Under the pieces are notes generated by a model that ran no database searches, was not told where the DNA came from, and saw nothing but the letters and a program-made list of their open reading frames with translations. A stretch of 64,000 nt of DNA from GCA-003244245 sp036378735 (GTDB taxonomy: Bacteria; Actinomycetota; Actinomycetes; Mycobacteriales; Pseudonocardiaceae). The translations under genes were made by a program, and so were the position numbers. The DNA lies in assembly GCA_036378735.1 (NCBI GenBank), contig DASUVX010000080.1, positions 1-64,000 of the forward strand, given 5' to 3'. Shown here one piece after another: positions 8,636 to 15,581 of this stretch. Positions within the stretch are counted from its first letter, which is position 1. The number at the start of each line of letters is the position of its first letter.

Positions 8636-8830
8636 ATGTACGTCTGCATCTGCCGCGCGGTGACCGAGGCTGCGGTGCGTGGGTGCATCGCCGACGGTGC
8701 CCGGACCGTGAAGGACGTCGTTAAGCGCTGCGAGGCTGGCACCGGCTGCGGGACCTGCATCGACAAGATCCTTACCTTGCTCAGCACCGGTGTCGAGGGG
8801 TTGGGCAATTCGCTCCCACGCAGCGCCTGA
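8636..8830 (+). CDS. bfd: bacterioferritin-associated [2Fe-2S] ferredoxin
   Basis: Bfd reduces the haem of bacterioferritin so that stored ferric iron can be released. The 64-residue protein carries the BFD-like [2Fe-2S] ligands: the MYVCICRAVTE N terminus gives the C-x-C pair, and CEAGTGCGTCIDKI gives the second C-x2-C. ATG 8636 is preferred over earlier in-frame starts because the family begins MYVCIC. A DtxR-type box lies immediately upstream, and bfr follows about 130 bases downstream on the same strand, so the pair forms an iron mobilisation and storage unit. Confidence 0.92.
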   Translation: MYVCICRAVTEAAVRGCIADGARTVKDVVKRCEAGTGCGTCIDKILTLLSTGVEGLGNSLPRSA

Positions 8831-8870
8831 TTTGTCCGCGTTACTCTCGAACGATCTTTATATGCCCTGG

Positions 8871-8889
8871 TCAGGGCAGCCTCACCTTC
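8871..8889 (+). promoter_or_regulatory. candidate IdeR/DtxR iron box upstream of bfr
   Basis: TCAGGGCAGCCTCACCTTC matches about 13 of 19 positions of the DtxR/IdeR consensus, including the conserved CCT and AGS core. It lies 72 bases upstream of the bfr ATG. In mycobacteria IdeR activates bfrB from upstream sites, and this distance would fit activation rather than repression; that direction is inference. Confidence 0.55.
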
Positions 8890-8960
8890 GATGACAAGCC
8901 CTCTGAACATCGGTACGGTTGTGATCATCCACTACCGATCCAGAGGGGGTTCGAGCCTTC

Positions 8961-9446
8961 ATGCGCGGCGATGATGAGGTTATTGCCCTGCTTAACGAGC
9001 AACTCACCCGCGAACTGACCGCGATCAACCAGTACTTCCTGCACGCCAAGATGCAGGGCAACTGGGGGTTCACCAAGCTCGCCGAGCACACCCGGCACGA
9101 GTCCATCGACGAGATGAAACACGCCGAGCGGATCACCGAGCGCATCCTGTTCCTGGAAGGCCTGCCGAACTATCAGAAGCTGCTAGCGCTGAACATCGGG
9201 CAGACCGTGAAGGAGCAGTTCGAGGCGGACTTGGCCGTGGAGATGGATGCCGTGAACGCGCTGCGCCCCGCCATCGCGCTGTGCCGGGAGAAGGGTGACG
9301 TCACCACCGCCAACATCTTCGAAGACATCCTCGCCGATGAGGAGGAGCACATCGACTACCTGGAGACCAACCTAGAGCTGATCGGCAAGCTGGGTGAGCA
9401 GCTGTACCTCAGCCAGCTCGTGGAACGTCCGCCGACCAACAGCTGA
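8961..9446 (+). CDS. bfr: bacterioferritin
   Basis: Bacterioferritin forms a 24-subunit shell that oxidises Fe(II) and stores the ferric mineral. All ferroxidase ligands are in place in the 161-residue chain: E18, E51 and H54 (HESIDEMKH), the glutamate near 94 (AVEMDAV) and DEEEH near 127-130. Met52, the axial haem ligand, is present, so this is a haem-containing Bfr rather than a plain ferritin. It follows bfd and has its own DtxR-type box. Confidence 0.97.
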   Translation: MRGDDEVIALLNEQLTRELTAINQYFLHAKMQGNWGFTKLAEHTRHESIDEMKHAERITERILFLEGLPNYQKLLALNIGQTVKEQFEADLAVEMDAVNALRPAIALCREKGDVTTANIFEDILADEEEHIDYLETNLELIGKLGEQLYLSQLVERPPTNS

Positions 9447-9483
9447 CAGGGGGCCATCCGCGGGCTCGACTACGGTTGCCGGC

Positions 9484-9849
9484 GTGAGCCGATTGTTCGA
9501 CGTCCACGACGCTCGGGGTTTGCTTCCCGAGGTGCGCCGGCGGGTCGATGCGCTGATCGAAGTCCGGGCAGATCTCACCGAGCTGTCCGTGGATTTGCGG
9601 CGCTTCGGGTCGTCGGCGCTCGGCGGTCTCGCTGAAATGAAGGCGCTGCAGGCCCGGCTGGACCACATGCTCGAGTGGTTCTCCGGCCAGGGCATCGAGC
9701 TCAAGGGCCTCGCACCGGTCCTCGTCGATTTCCCCGCTGAGCTGGACGGGGAGTCGGTCCGCCTCTGCTGGCTGGAAGGCGAAACCGAGCTGGCCTGGTA
9801 CCACCGCTCCGACCTAGGCCTGGCCGGCCGCCGCCGCCTCCTCTCCTGA
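9484..9849 (+). CDS. DUF2203 family protein
   Basis: The 121-residue protein shows the DUF2203 pattern: an opening LFDVHDARGLLPEVRRRVDAL, a central helix, then KGLAPVLVDFPAELDGESVRLCWLEGE and the closing WYHRSDLGLAGRRRL. No biochemical function is established for the family as far as I know. GTG 9484 starts 37 bases after the bfr stop, so it may be co-transcribed. A strong hairpin follows directly after its stop. Confidence 0.85.
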   Translation: MSRLFDVHDARGLLPEVRRRVDALIEVRADLTELSVDLRRFGSSALGGLAEMKALQARLDHMLEWFSGQGIELKGLAPVLVDFPAELDGESVRLCWLEGETELAWYHRSDLGLAGRRRLLS

Positions 9850-9851
9850 TT

Positions 9852-9877
9852 ACCGCAGTCTGGACGCAGACTGCGGT
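9852..9877 (+). terminator. hairpin terminator after the DUF2203 gene
   Basis: ACCGCAGTCTG at 9852-9862 pairs perfectly with CAGACTGCGGT at 9867-9877 around a GACG tetraloop, two bases after the stop codon. There is no U-tract, which is usual for actinobacterial intrinsic terminators. It separates the bfd-bfr-DUF2203 group from msrA. Confidence 0.75.
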
Positions 9878-9908
9878 CGGCGCAGGTGCCTCGGCGTAAT
9901 CTGGCGGT

Positions 9909-10586
9909 ATGGCCCTGTTTGGACGCGATAAGGCACGCATGGTGACCGCCGAGGATGCGCTGCCCGGCCGTGCCACCCCAATGCCGGTGGCGGAGCGGCA
10001 CGCGGTGAACGGCCACCGCATCGTCCCACCGTTCCCGGATGGCCTGCGCACCGCGGTGTTCGGAATGGGGTGCTTTTGGGGCGCCGAGCGGATTTTCTGG
10101 CGGAGCCCCGGCGTGTACTCCACCGCGGTCGGCTACGCCGGCGGCCATACTCCCAACCCCAGTTACCAGGAGGTCTGCTCCGGGCGAACCGGGCACACCG
10201 AAGCCGTCCTGGTCGTCTTCGACCCTGCGCAGATCTCCTACGCGGAACTGCTGAGGGTCTTCTGGGAGGGTCACGACCCAACCCAGGGCATGCGGCAGGG
10301 CAACGACCGGGGCACGCAGTACCGCTCCGCGATCTACACCACCGACGCCGAGCAGGCCGCCCAAGCCAACGCGAGCCGGTCCACCTACCAGCAGGCGCTC
10401 ACCGCCGCCGGCCGTGGCCAGATCACTACCGAGATCGCACCCCTGCGCGATTTCTACTACGCCGAGGACTACCACCAACAGTATTTGAGTGATGCCAAGA
10501 ACCCCAATGGTTACTGCGGTCTGGGCGGCACCGGTGTGACCTGCCCGGTGGGCACGGCCGTAGAGTCGAATCTGGCCGAGAGCTGA
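9909..10586 (+). CDS. msrA: peptide-methionine (S)-S-oxide reductase
   Basis: MsrA reduces the S form of methionine sulfoxide in proteins and free Met. The catalytic GCFWG lies at about residues 54-58, followed by VGYAGG and TEAVLVVFDP. The C terminus has DYHQQYLSDAKNPNGYCG and TGVTCPVG, which carry the resolving cysteines. Its 225 residues make it a long-form MsrA with an N-terminal extension. ATG 9909 is the natural start. Two diverged copies of its 3' end occur downstream (11209-11328 and 12712-12819), each after a toxin-antitoxin pair, so this 3' end seems to be a recombination or insertion hotspot. Confidence 0.95.
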   Translation: MALFGRDKARMVTAEDALPGRATPMPVAERHAVNGHRIVPPFPDGLRTAVFGMGCFWGAERIFWRSPGVYSTAVGYAGGHTPNPSYQEVCSGRTGHTEAVLVVFDPAQISYAELLRVFWEGHDPTQGMRQGNDRGTQYRSAIYTTDAEQAAQANASRSTYQQALTAAGRGQITTEIAPLRDFYYAEDYHQQYLSDAKNPNGYCGLGGTGVTCPVGTAVESNLAES

Positions 10587-10634
10587 GCTGTTGCTGTGCT
10601 GACCTCGGCGATGAGTAGCGCTGAGACGTTCGGG

Positions 10635-10646
10635 AATTGTACAATT
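10635..10646. promoter_or_regulatory. palindromic operator overlapping the -10 of the Phd/RelE module
   Basis: AATTGTACAATT is a perfect 12-bp palindrome, strikingly AT-rich for this genome. It contains TACAAT, a good -10 hexamer, and lies seven bases before the antitoxin ATG at 10653, so the transcript would be nearly leaderless. It is an obvious autoregulatory site for the antitoxin or the antitoxin-toxin complex. Confidence 0.7.
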
Positions 10647-10652
10647 TGGGGT

Positions 10653-10904
10653 ATGAACGAGCTGCCGATCAGCGAGGCACGGGATCATCTCGGTGAGATC
10701 GTGTCGAGGGTCGAGCACGCCCAAGAACGGACGGTGCTGACTCGCCATGGCAAGGCTGTCGCCGCTGTTGTATCCATCGACGATCTCCGGGAACTTGAGG
10801 CGCTAGAGGACGAGGCTGATCTCGCGGCGGCGCGAGAAGCGCTGGCGAGCATGGAGCAGCGCCTACCCCACCGTGACGTGCTAGCCGAGTACGGCATCGC
10901 CTAA
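10653..10904 (+). CDS. Phd/YefM-type antitoxin
   Basis: The 83-residue protein begins MNELPISEARDHLGEIVSRV and continues LTRHGKAVAAVVSIDDLREL, the standard Phd/YefM fold that binds operator DNA. Its C-terminal acidic helix (DEADLAAAREAL) would neutralise the toxin. Three bases separate its stop from the TTG of the RelE-like toxin. ATG 10653 fits the fold and sits directly after the palindromic operator. The pair lies immediately downstream of msrA. Confidence 0.92.
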   Translation: MNELPISEARDHLGEIVSRVEHAQERTVLTRHGKAVAAVVSIDDLRELEALEDEADLAAAREALASMEQRLPHRDVLAEYGIA

Positions 10905-10907
10905 GCG

Positions 10908-11174
10908 TTGAGCTACGAGATCGAGTGGAGCGCCCCGGCGCTTCGGGAACTGCGCAAGCTCGACAAGCCGGTCGCACGCAGAATCGTGACGGCAGTAACC
11001 AAACTTGGTCTGGACCCGCGCCCGCCTGGAGTCAAGGCGTCAACAGGACAGCCGGCGGGCACGATGCGACTGCGCGTGGGGAACTACCGCGTGGTCTACG
11101 TCATCCAGGATGATCTCATCATCATTACCGTCGTCCGGGTCGCTCATCGCCAGGAGGTGTACCGCGACCTATGA
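10908..11174 (+). CDS. RelE/ParE family toxin
   Basis: An 88-residue protein, MSYEIEWSAPALRELRKLDK, with a TMRLRVGNYRVVYVI strand pair and VVRVAHRQEVYRD at the C terminus. This is the RelE fold of ribosome-dependent mRNA endonucleases. The conserved arginines and the C-terminal Tyr typical of active RelE are present. The start is TTG at 10908, directly after the antitoxin stop. A fragment homologous to the msrA C terminus follows 35 bases after the stop. Confidence 0.9.
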   Translation: MSYEIEWSAPALRELRKLDKPVARRIVTAVTKLGLDPRPPGVKASTGQPAGTMRLRVGNYRVVYVIQDDLIIITVVRVAHRQEVYRDL

Positions 11175-11208
11175 TCGAGCACCGGAGTTATTGTGCGAGC
11201 GACAGTGT

Positions 11209-11328
11209 TACGACCAGCAGTATTTATCAGAGGCGAAAAATCCATATGGTTACTGCGGTATAAGTGGCACCGGTGTTTGCCTGAGTACCCCATCCGAGGA
11301 TCCAGCAGCTATCCAGCATTCCGGCTAG
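11209..11328 (+). pseudogene. foreign msrA 3'-end remnant
   Basis: From the TAC at 11209, one frame reads YDQQYLSEAKNPYGYCGISG then TGVCLS and stops at 11328. This aligns with YHQQYLSDAKNPNGYCGLGG of the intact msrA over about 24 residues. It is not a recent duplicate: codons differ and the stretch uses TTA, TCA, AAA, AAT, CCA and TAT, making it clearly AT-richer than the genome. No MsrA body lies upstream; the RelE toxin does. It is best explained as a tail imported with, or left behind by, an inserted toxin-antitoxin cassette. The remaining sequence to 11525 holds no gene. Confidence 0.75.
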
Positions 11329-11525
11329 GATTCGAGCCTTCGACTGGCGCGTTCCGCGCGGAAGTGGGAGTGCACGGCGGCGTGCTGACCACGGGCAGTC
11401 GTCCGGGGGGAGTTCCGGATGCGCAGAGTATCCATGGCCTTCCTCAGCAGGGGTCTTCGGCGCGGTGACGCTGGGATTGTCAGTGGTCGGCGATACCGTG
11501 AGGGTGATCCGGTAGGGGGTCTCAG

Positions 11526-12170
11526 GTGTCGTACAAACCGGTGGTTGCCGCGGCGTTGAGCGGCGCGACGCTTCGGCAGCTGTCGTACTGGCGGTCGTCT
11601 CGGTCCACCGAGGCGCCGCTGCTTGCACCTGCGCTGCACGAGCCGAGGTCCCGGGTGTCGTACTCCTTTCCCGACGTGGTAGCGCTGCGAACCTTCGTCT
11701 ACCTGCGATCCCGAGAGGTCCCACTGCAGCGGGTGCGTAAGGCGGTGCAGAGCTTGCGGGACATGGGCGCCGCGGAGCATCTCTCGTCTTACCAGCTCCT
11801 GGCCATTGGTCGTAACGTCGTGTGGAGGGTCTCTGATGAGCTCGCGGTGGATTTGACTCGTCGTCCTGGTCAGCAGGTGATCGCGCAGATGGTCGATATC
11901 CTTGCAGCGTTTCGCGGACCGCGGGACCGCGAGGTAGTACCGCTGTATCGGCCGGCGCCTGGCGTGGCGGTGGATCCCGAGGTCCGCGGTGGGTATCCAG
12001 TGATCGCGGGGACTCGAGTGTCCTACGACGTGGTGGCGAGTTTGATCGAAGATGGCGTCACCGCGGAGGAGGTGGCAGGGTTCTATCCTGGTGTCAGCGC
12101 GTTAGCGGCTAGGGGAGCATACGAGTTCGCGCGGTATGTCGACGGCTACCGCGAGCCAGTCGGCGCTTGA
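11526..12170 (+). CDS. MerR-like/DUF433 antitoxin
   Basis: The N-terminal 90 residues look like a MerR-type winged helix (GATLRQLSYWRSS then YSFPDVVALRTFVYLRS). The C-terminal 60 are a DUF433 domain (GGYPVIAGTRVSYDVVASLI then GVTAEEVAGFYPGVS). This architecture is typical of antitoxins paired with DUF5615/VapC45-like PIN-fold toxins, and such a gene starts eight bases downstream. GTG 11526 is used. It is the second toxin-antitoxin unit in the msrA-linked island. Confidence 0.88.
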   Translation: MSYKPVVAAALSGATLRQLSYWRSSRSTEAPLLAPALHEPRSRVSYSFPDVVALRTFVYLRSREVPLQRVRKAVQSLRDMGAAEHLSSYQLLAIGRNVVWRVSDELAVDLTRRPGQQVIAQMVDILAAFRGPRDREVVPLYRPAPGVAVDPEVRGGYPVIAGTRVSYDVVASLIEDGVTAEEVAGFYPGVSALAARGAYEFARYVDGYREPVGA

Positions 12171-12177
12171 TCGTGCG

Positions 12178-12819
12178 ATGAAGCTCCTGCTCGATGAAGA
12201 CGTTCCTGTTCAGCTCGTCGAGCCGCTGCGTCGGCTGCTCCGTGAGCATCAAGTGGATCACGTACAGGATCTCGGGTGGAAGGGGAAGAAGGATCGTTTT
12301 CTGCTTCCCGATGCCAAAGGCAAGGGCTATGACGCCTTGCTCACAAACGACAGCGCCCAGCTCGACAGCGCCGAGGAGACGCGTGCAATCCGAGACTCGG
12401 GAATGCACCACATCCGGTACCGGCATGACACTCGACGCGGGGTTGACGGCCTCGCCCTCGCAATGGCCGCCGTCATGGCGGCGATCCGACCGGCGGTCCG
12501 CGATTTGGGCGATGCCCATGGGCAGCGACTAGTCGAGATACAGGCGATTCAGCCGACGAGACGGTACAAGATCACGGACCCGCGGGTTGATCCACCGCCG
12601 TACTGGCCAAGACATGGCGGGGTGTGCCGCGATCCCGAAGGCGCCGCCGCAGCGATGGCGACTAGGTCGTCGCTCTACCAGGAGACTTGGCAGCGCAGCA
12701 CCAGGGGCCACATTAACTACCAGCAAAGCCGGGAGAATGTCCCTGACGACAACGGCGGCCTGGGCGGCACGGGCGTCACATGCCCCGTGGGAACAGGTGT
12801 GGAGTCTGGCGACATCTGA
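12178..12819 (+). CDS. PIN-like (DUF5615/VapC45-type) toxin with msrA-like tail
   Basis: MKLLLDEDVPVQLVEPLRR gives the acidic strand of the DUF5615 PIN-like fold, and ALLTNDSAQLDS supplies the second conserved Asp. The toxin core appears to end near residue 120. Beyond a linker (PTRRYKITDPRVDPP), the open frame continues to LGGTGVTCPVGTGVES, which matches the last residues of MsrA. The 213-residue ORF is therefore probably a toxin running into a fused msrA remnant, unlike normal family members of about 110-140 residues. ATG 12178 follows the antitoxin stop by seven bases. Confidence 0.75.
   Translation: MKLLLDEDVPVQLVEPLRRLLREHQVDHVQDLGWKGKKDRFLLPDAKGKGYDALLTNDSAQLDSAEETRAIRDSGMHHIRYRHDTRRGVDGLALAMAAVMAAIRPAVRDLGDAHGQRLVEIQAIQPTRRYKITDPRVDPPPYWPRHGGVCRDPEGAAAAMATRSSLYQETWQRSTRGHINYQQSRENVPDDNGGLGGTGVTCPVGTGVESGDI
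12712..12819 (+). pseudogene. second msrA 3'-end remnant
   Basis: The frame ends GGLGGTGVTCPVGTGVESGD, compared with GLGGTGVTCPVGTAVES in the intact msrA. Protein identity is nearly complete over about 17 residues while many third positions differ, so this is a diverged homologue and not a recent duplication. Upstream, NYQQSRENVPDDNGG aligns loosely with YHQQYLSDAKNPNGY. It closes the second toxin-antitoxin unit, as the remnant at 11209 closes the first. Confidence 0.65.
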
Positions 12820-12914
12820 CATTCCAGGGTGAGCGGTTGATCGATCGCGCGACGCATTTACGCAGAGCGGTACTCCATTCGCCCAGGTGCAGTGGCGGAA
12901 GGCGCGTCCAGCGG

Positions 12915-13661
12915 TTAAGTGTGCAGCAGAACCGCCATTCCGCCGAGCACCTCGGTGACGGCGAGGTCGGGTCGTCTATCGTGGTTGAAGTCGCCGGCGA
13001 TGATCGTTCGACCGATCTGCACGAGATGGCTTTCGGTGGTGGTGAACCGCCCTGTCCCGTCGCCGAGCATGATGTGCAGCATTCTGTCAATATCGCCGGA
13101 GACGGCGAGGTCGAGGTCGCCGTCGCTGTTCAGGTCGGCCAGCGTCACCTCGACGGGAACCGTTGGGGTAACTCCAGGGTGCTGATTGACGCGGGAGGCG
13201 ATCGGTGCGGCAAAGCTGCCGTCTCCCCGTCCGAAGAAGATCGCGACGGCTCCTTGGACGGCAACAGGTACCGCGACATCCACAATGCTGTCGTGGTTGA
13301 CATCATCCACGGCAACGTCCTCAAAGACAGGAACCGGCAGGATCGTGCCGGCGGTGAAGGTCCCATCACCACGGCCAAGCAGCACCCTGAGTCCGCGAAA
13401 TTCTTCGACGACGAGTAAATCCGGTCGGTGGTCGCCATTAACATCGGCGGTCTGCATCGACAGCAAGCCGCCCAGCACGCCAATGCCCTCGGTCAGGGTT
13501 TGCGAGCGGGCGAACCGGTCGCCTCCTTGGTTGAGGAGCACGACAACGTTGTCTGTCGGCGAGGAGTTCGCAATCGCCAAGTCGGGCAGGCCGTCGCCGT
13601 TGAAATCGGCGGTCAGGACTCGCGCTGGGAGCAATCCGATGGAATAGCTCGTTGCGTGCAC
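12915..13661 (-). CDS. truncated FG-GAP/VCBS repeat protein
   Basis: About 248 residues made of FG-GAP-type beta-propeller blades: repeated DFNGDGLPDLAIAN, DVNGDHRPDLLVVE, DVNHDSIVDVAV, DLNSDGDLDLAVSG and DFNHDRRPDLAV, each a calcium-binding D-x-D/N-x-D-G-xx-D loop, roughly every 45-50 residues. Such proteins are normally secreted, but no signal peptide precedes the first blade, and the frame is closed by a stop 7-9 bases upstream of the GTG at 13661. I read this as a 5'-truncated remnant lying at the edge of the toxin-antitoxin island. The intergenic stretch 13662-13878 shows no gene. Confidence 0.7.
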   Translation of the reverse strand: MHATSYSIGLLPARVLTADFNGDGLPDLAIANSSPTDNVVVLLNQGGDRFARSQTLTEGIGVLGGLLSMQTADVNGDHRPDLLVVEEFRGLRVLLGRGDGTFTAGTILPVPVFEDVAVDDVNHDSIVDVAVPVAVQGAVAIFFGRGDGSFAAPIASRVNQHPGVTPTVPVEVTLADLNSDGDLDLAVSGDIDRMLHIMLGDGTGRFTTTESHLVQIGRTIIAGDFNHDRRPDLAVTEVLGGMAVLLHT

Positions 13662-13878
13662 AAGTCTTCACCCAGACGAGTCATTTTCGACCATGGGTCG
13701 ATCGGTGAAGTCGCTTGGCCGCGGCTGCTGCGCACCTGCTTGCAGATGCACGCCCAACACTTTACAAATCTGCGGCACAGTCAACTTTATTCGCTACTGA
13801 CCAAGGGATTGATCTCGGGCGCGGACGTTGGCTGCCGGAAGGTGGGCTGGCGCGGTGCCGGCCGCGTACCTTCACCTC

Positions 13879-14190
13879 ATGGCCACGTTCCCCACCGCCC
13901 CTATCGTCGCCGCCGGCCTTGTCGGCGGCTTCGCCGCCGCCCGCTACACCGGCCGCCGGGAGCTCGGCGGTGCAGTCCTCGCCGCCGCTGGAGCCCTCTG
14001 TGGACGCTCATGGCTGCGCTCTTCCGGCCCCGGCGTGATGGGCTTGCTCATCGGCGTGTACGCCGCCGCATTCGGGGGCTCACACCCGCTGGCCAAAAAG
14101 ATCGGTGCCTGGCCATCGGTGCTCGCTGTCACGGCGGTGGCATCCGGGATCACTTACGCACTGGCCGACCGATCGTCTGCCCGGTTTTAG
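13879..14190 (+). CDS. small integral membrane protein
   Basis: A 103-residue hydrophobic protein, starting MATFPTAPIVAAGLVGGFAA, with three or four predicted membrane spans (PIVAAGLVGGFAAARY, GAVLAAAGALCG, GVMGLLIGVYAAAFGG, VLAVTAVASGITYAL). No family function is recognised. ATG 13879 is chosen because hydrophobic coding sequence begins there; in-frame codons extend further upstream but read poorly. Confidence 0.65.
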   Translation: MATFPTAPIVAAGLVGGFAAARYTGRRELGGAVLAAAGALCGRSWLRSSGPGVMGLLIGVYAAAFGGSHPLAKKIGAWPSVLAVTAVASGITYALADRSSARF

Positions 14191-14273
14191 CCCTTTGCGT
14201 AGGGACCGACGCCCCGACAGCATAGCCAACGTGGCGCCGGCCGTACGGCGCGGAAAAGTACCGCGGGGGGAAC

Positions 14274-15581
14274 ATGGAACGCCGCACCTTCCTCATCACC
14301 GGAACGGTCGCGCTGGCCGCATGCTCGTCGCCAGGCACCACTAGCACGGCGCAACTTCCCGGAACACCTCGTGCCGGAACCGCGGCTGGCTGGGAATGGG
14401 TGCGGGCGCAATTTAATCTTGCGCCCGATTACATCCATATGAGCAGTTTCCTCATCTCCTCTTATCCACGTAGCGTCCGGGAGGAGATCGAGCGGCACCG
14501 TCGGGAAATTGACCAAAATCCCCCGCTGGCCCTCAAAGACAGCCACTCCAAGTCGGCCCAGGTGACGGCAGTAGCCGCCGAATACCTGGGGGGAAGCCCC
14601 GAGGACGTGGCGCTCACGGACAGCACCACCATGGGGTTGGCGCTGATTTACCACGGTCTGCCGCTGCGCGCAGGGCAGGAGCTGCTCACCACGGTGCACG
14701 ACCACTACTCACACCATGAGTCCATTCGCCTGGCGGCCGGCCGCGTGGGAGCAACCGTGCGCAAAGTCGCCCTCTACGACGAGCCGGCGACCGCGTCCGA
14801 GGACGAGATTGTCGATCGCCTGCGCCGCGCGCTGCGAACGCAAACGCGCGTGGTAGGACTCACCTGGGTGCACTCGAGCACGGGCGTAAAGCTTCCCCTG
14901 CGCGCAATCGGCGCCGCGCTAGCCGAGCACAACGCACACCGATCAGACCCTGAGCCCGTGCTGCTCGTGGTAGACGGCGTGCACGGATTTGGCGTGGAGG
15001 ACGAAGCGATCGCCGCTCTAGGGCTCGATTTCTTCGCCGCCGGCACGCACAAATGGATCCTGGGACCGCGCGGCACGGGCGTCATCTGGGGACGCAACGG
15101 GCGCTGGAGCGACCTGCAACCCACGATCCCCGCCTTCCAACAAGAGTTATCTGCCGCCTGGCTGCAGGACCATCCCCCGGCAGGGCCAACGCAGGCCAGC
15201 TGGGTCACACCCGGGGGATTCAAGGCCTTTGAGCATTTATGGGCGCTGCCAGCCGCGTTCGCATTCCACCGCCAGCTCGGCCGCGCGCAGGTAGCCCAGC
15301 GCATCCGCCAGCTCAACACCCAGTGCAAAGACGGTCTGGCCGGGATGAAACACATCCGGCTGCACACGCCGCGAGACCCACGGCTGTCCTCGGGAATCAT
15401 CTGCTTTGAGGTAGCCGCCATGGCTCCCGACGCTGCCGTGGGCCGCTTGCTGCAACGGCGCGTCGTCGCCTCCGCCTCGCCTTACGCCAAGTCCTACGTG
15501 CGGTTAGCGCCAAGCCTCGTCAACTCACCAGCCGACGTCGACGCGGCCCTGACGGCCGTGCGATCCCTGGCCCACAGCTGA
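14274..15581 (+). CDS. exported class-V aminotransferase-fold lipoprotein
   Basis: A PLP-dependent enzyme of the class-V aminotransferase/isopenicillin-N-epimerase group. The PLP lysine is in AGTHKWILGPRGTG, and LLVVDGVHGFG supplies the Asp that contacts the pyridine nitrogen. The N terminus MERRTFLITGTVALAACSS combines a twin-arginine motif with a lipobox ending in Cys17, so the folded holoenzyme should be exported by Tat and anchored outside. This is an unusual location for a PLP enzyme. ATG 14274 has GGGGGGAAC upstream. Codon usage is somewhat less GC-rich than neighbouring genes, hinting at transfer. Substrate is unknown. Confidence 0.85.
   Translation: MERRTFLITGTVALAACSSPGTTSTAQLPGTPRAGTAAGWEWVRAQFNLAPDYIHMSSFLISSYPRSVREEIERHRREIDQNPPLALKDSHSKSAQVTAVAAEYLGGSPEDVALTDSTTMGLALIYHGLPLRAGQELLTTVHDHYSHHESIRLAAGRVGATVRKVALYDEPATASEDEIVDRLRRALRTQTRVVGLTWVHSSTGVKLPLRAIGAALAEHNAHRSDPEPVLLVVDGVHGFGVEDEAIAALGLDFFAAGTHKWILGPRGTGVIWGRNGRWSDLQPTIPAFQQELSAAWLQDHPPAGPTQASWVTPGGFKAFEHLWALPAAFAFHRQLGRAQVAQRIRQLNTQCKDGLAGMKHIRLHTPRDPRLSSGIICFEVAAMAPDAAVGRLLQRRVVASASPYAKSYVRLAPSLVNSPADVDAALTAVRSLAHS

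Noticed and set aside
8930..8965. GGGGGTTCGAGCC before bfr, resembling a tRNA T-loop
   Set aside because: No acceptor, D or anticodon stems can be drawn around it, and the bfr ATG follows directly.
9372..10748. 458-codon minus-strand frame over DUF2203 and msrA
   Set aside because: Shadow frame; both plus-strand genes have clear family motifs.
11174..11525. Integrase or transposase gene explaining the toxin-antitoxin insertions
   Set aside because: Neither strand between 10.6 and 13.9 kb shows recombinase motifs; mobility, if any, must be driven in trans or by homologous recombination.
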